A stretch of 64,000 nucleotides of DNA. Origin: Vibrio cyclitrophicus. Lineage in GTDB: Bacteria > Pseudomonadota > Gammaproteobacteria > Enterobacterales > Vibrionaceae. Where the stretch lies: assembly GCA_023206055.1 (NCBI GenBank), contig CP065366.1:2542001-2606000 (forward strand). Reading direction: 5' to 3'. Below, piece by piece: positions 63,072 through 64,000 of this stretch (its first letter is position 1; every line of letters starts with the position of its first letter). The notes under the pieces were generated by a model, which saw only the letters and a program-made list of their open reading frames with translations, had not been told where the DNA came from and made no database searches. The position numbers and the translations under genes are program-made.

Positions 63072-64000
63072 TACGCTACCTCCTCTGTTAGGTCCTGTTG
63101 AAGCTGCCAAAGGCGTGCGTAGGTACCTTGTAAACTGATTAACTGTTGATGAGTGCCCATTTCGGTGATCTTTCCTTGCTCTAAGGTGATAATACGATCA
63201 CAGCTCTTTACAGTGCTCAGACGGTGAGCAACAATAAACACGGTGCGGTTATTGGCAATTTCTGCCATGTTTTGTTGGATCATGGCCTGAGATTCATCAT
63301 CTAATGCACTGGTCGCTTCGTCTAAAATAAGTAGTCTTGGATCGCCCATTAAAGCGCGAGCAAAGGCGATGCGTTGGCGCTGGCCACCAGAAAGTGATTC
63401 CCCCCCTTCCGATAACACCGTGTCGTAACCTAGAGATAAGCGCAAAATAAAATCATGAGCACCAGCCAACTTAGCCATCTGAATAACGTCATCTAATGAC
63501 GCATTCGGTGTTTTGAGTGCAATGTTGTCGCGTACGCTACGGTTGTATAAGTAGTTTTCCTGTAACACGACACCAATTTGGCTACGCAGGTAATGAGGAT
63601 CTAAGGTGTCCATTGATTTACCATCAAGCAATACACGTCCTTGCTGTGGGCTGTATAACTTCATCAACAAGCGAGTAAGTGTTGATTTACCTGAGCCAGA
63701 GGGCCCGACAATACCGATGCTTTCTCCTGCATGTATTGTTAGGGTGAGATTGTCTATTACTGGGTTACTACCGTCAGGCTGATAACTAAAGCTAATGTTA
63801 TCAAAGATGATATTTCCTTTAAGTGATGTGTCCGGAGTGAATTTTCCCTGCTCTTGTTCAACGGGTAGGTTGAGCATGTCTCCTAGTTTGTCTACTGCGA
63901 CTCGGGTTTGGACAAACTGTTGCCATAACTCAATCAGCTTGGCGATTGGTTGTAATACATGATTCACCATCATGTTAAAGGCAATGAGCTGACCTATTGT
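63071..64000 (-). CDS. Type I secretion ABC transporter (RtxB-like), 5' part off the window
   Basis: The frame is open to the right edge; only about 309 C-terminal residues are visible. They cover the end of the membrane domain (TIGQLIAFNMMVNHVLQPI) and a complete nucleotide-binding domain: Walker A GPSGSGKSTLTRLL, signature SLSGGQRQRIAFARA, Walker B LLILDEATSALDD and H-loop VAHRLSTV. All catalytic motifs look intact. Its stop overlaps the HlyD-like start, so the genes form one operon. With the other ABC protein it gives the two-ABC layout of rtxB/rtxE exporters. Confidence 0.92.
   Translation of the reverse strand, partial: TIGQLIAFNMMVNHVLQPIAKLIELWQQFVQTRVAVDKLGDMLNLPVEQEQGKFTPDTSLKGNIIFDNISFSYQPDGSNPVIDNLTLTIHAGESIGIVGPSGSGKSTLTRLLMKLYSPQQGRVLLDGKSMDTLDPHYLRSQIGVVLQENYLYNRSVRDNIALKTPNASLDDVIQMAKLAGAHDFILRLSLGYDTVLSEGGESLSGGQRQRIAFARALMGDPRLLILDEATSALDDESQAMIQQNMAEIANNRTVFIVAHRLSTVKSCDRIITLEQGKITEMGTHQQLISLQGTYARLWQLQQDLTEEVA

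Overview
The window looks like chromosome from a marine Vibrio (Gammaproteobacteria). The evidence is the luxO-luxU pair with a divergent Qrr-type small RNA, the Na+-motor protein MotY, the Rnf complex, and a block moaA / yvcK / luxU-luxO / qrr1 / uvrB / rnfABCDGE-nth / gloA / motY / rnt / sodB that is a familiar Vibrio arrangement. A species call would be a guess.

Left 41 kb: ordinary backbone. 1-1130 holds moaA (its last codons lie off the left edge) behind a molybdenum-cofactor riboswitch. 1315-4300 holds a YvcK-like protein and the quorum-sensing phosphorelay genes luxU and luxO, with qrr1 read the other way from a sigma-54 promoter next to a LuxO site. 4355-6385 is uvrB, followed by tRNA-Asn. 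7341-14274 is the electron-transport operon rnfABCDGE (RnfC carries a long Ala/Lys repeat tail) plus nth. Then come a Ca2+-type P-ATPase, gloA, a small gene under a Fur box, motY, rnt, an antiporter, a DsbA/FrnE-like protein, grxD, sodB, a small conserved protein, a degenerate short-chain dehydrogenase, adhE, a MarC-family membrane protein, a potassium channel, a lone type IV pilin, asd, nhaC, a lipoprotein plus membrane Hpt-domain pair, yejK, yejL and yejM.

Right 23 kb: accessory DNA beginning at two identical tRNA-Ser(UGA) genes. Directly after the second tRNA lie a tyrosine recombinase with an overlapping 143-residue gene, a MobV-like relaxase on the opposite strand, a hairpin-rich spacer that could be an oriT, and a second tyrosine recombinase. 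This resembles an integrative mobilizable element. A lone AbiEi-type antitoxin, gene-poor DNA with two decayed IS5-family fragments, and a complete IS66-family insertion sequence (inside one of those fragments) follow. The last 12 kb is a leftward operon: ABC transporter (cut by the right edge), HlyD/RtxD-like adaptor, a second ABC transporter, and a 2400-residue RTX protein with a hydrophobic, pore-former-like region. The two-ABC plus adaptor layout recalls the rtxBDE exporter of MARTX toxins, but the cargo is much smaller and lies downstream in the same direction.

The candidates for something undescribed are the double-integrase/MobV-like module at tRNA-Ser and the RTX protein with its two-ABC exporter. 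No CRISPR array, rRNA or integron was seen.
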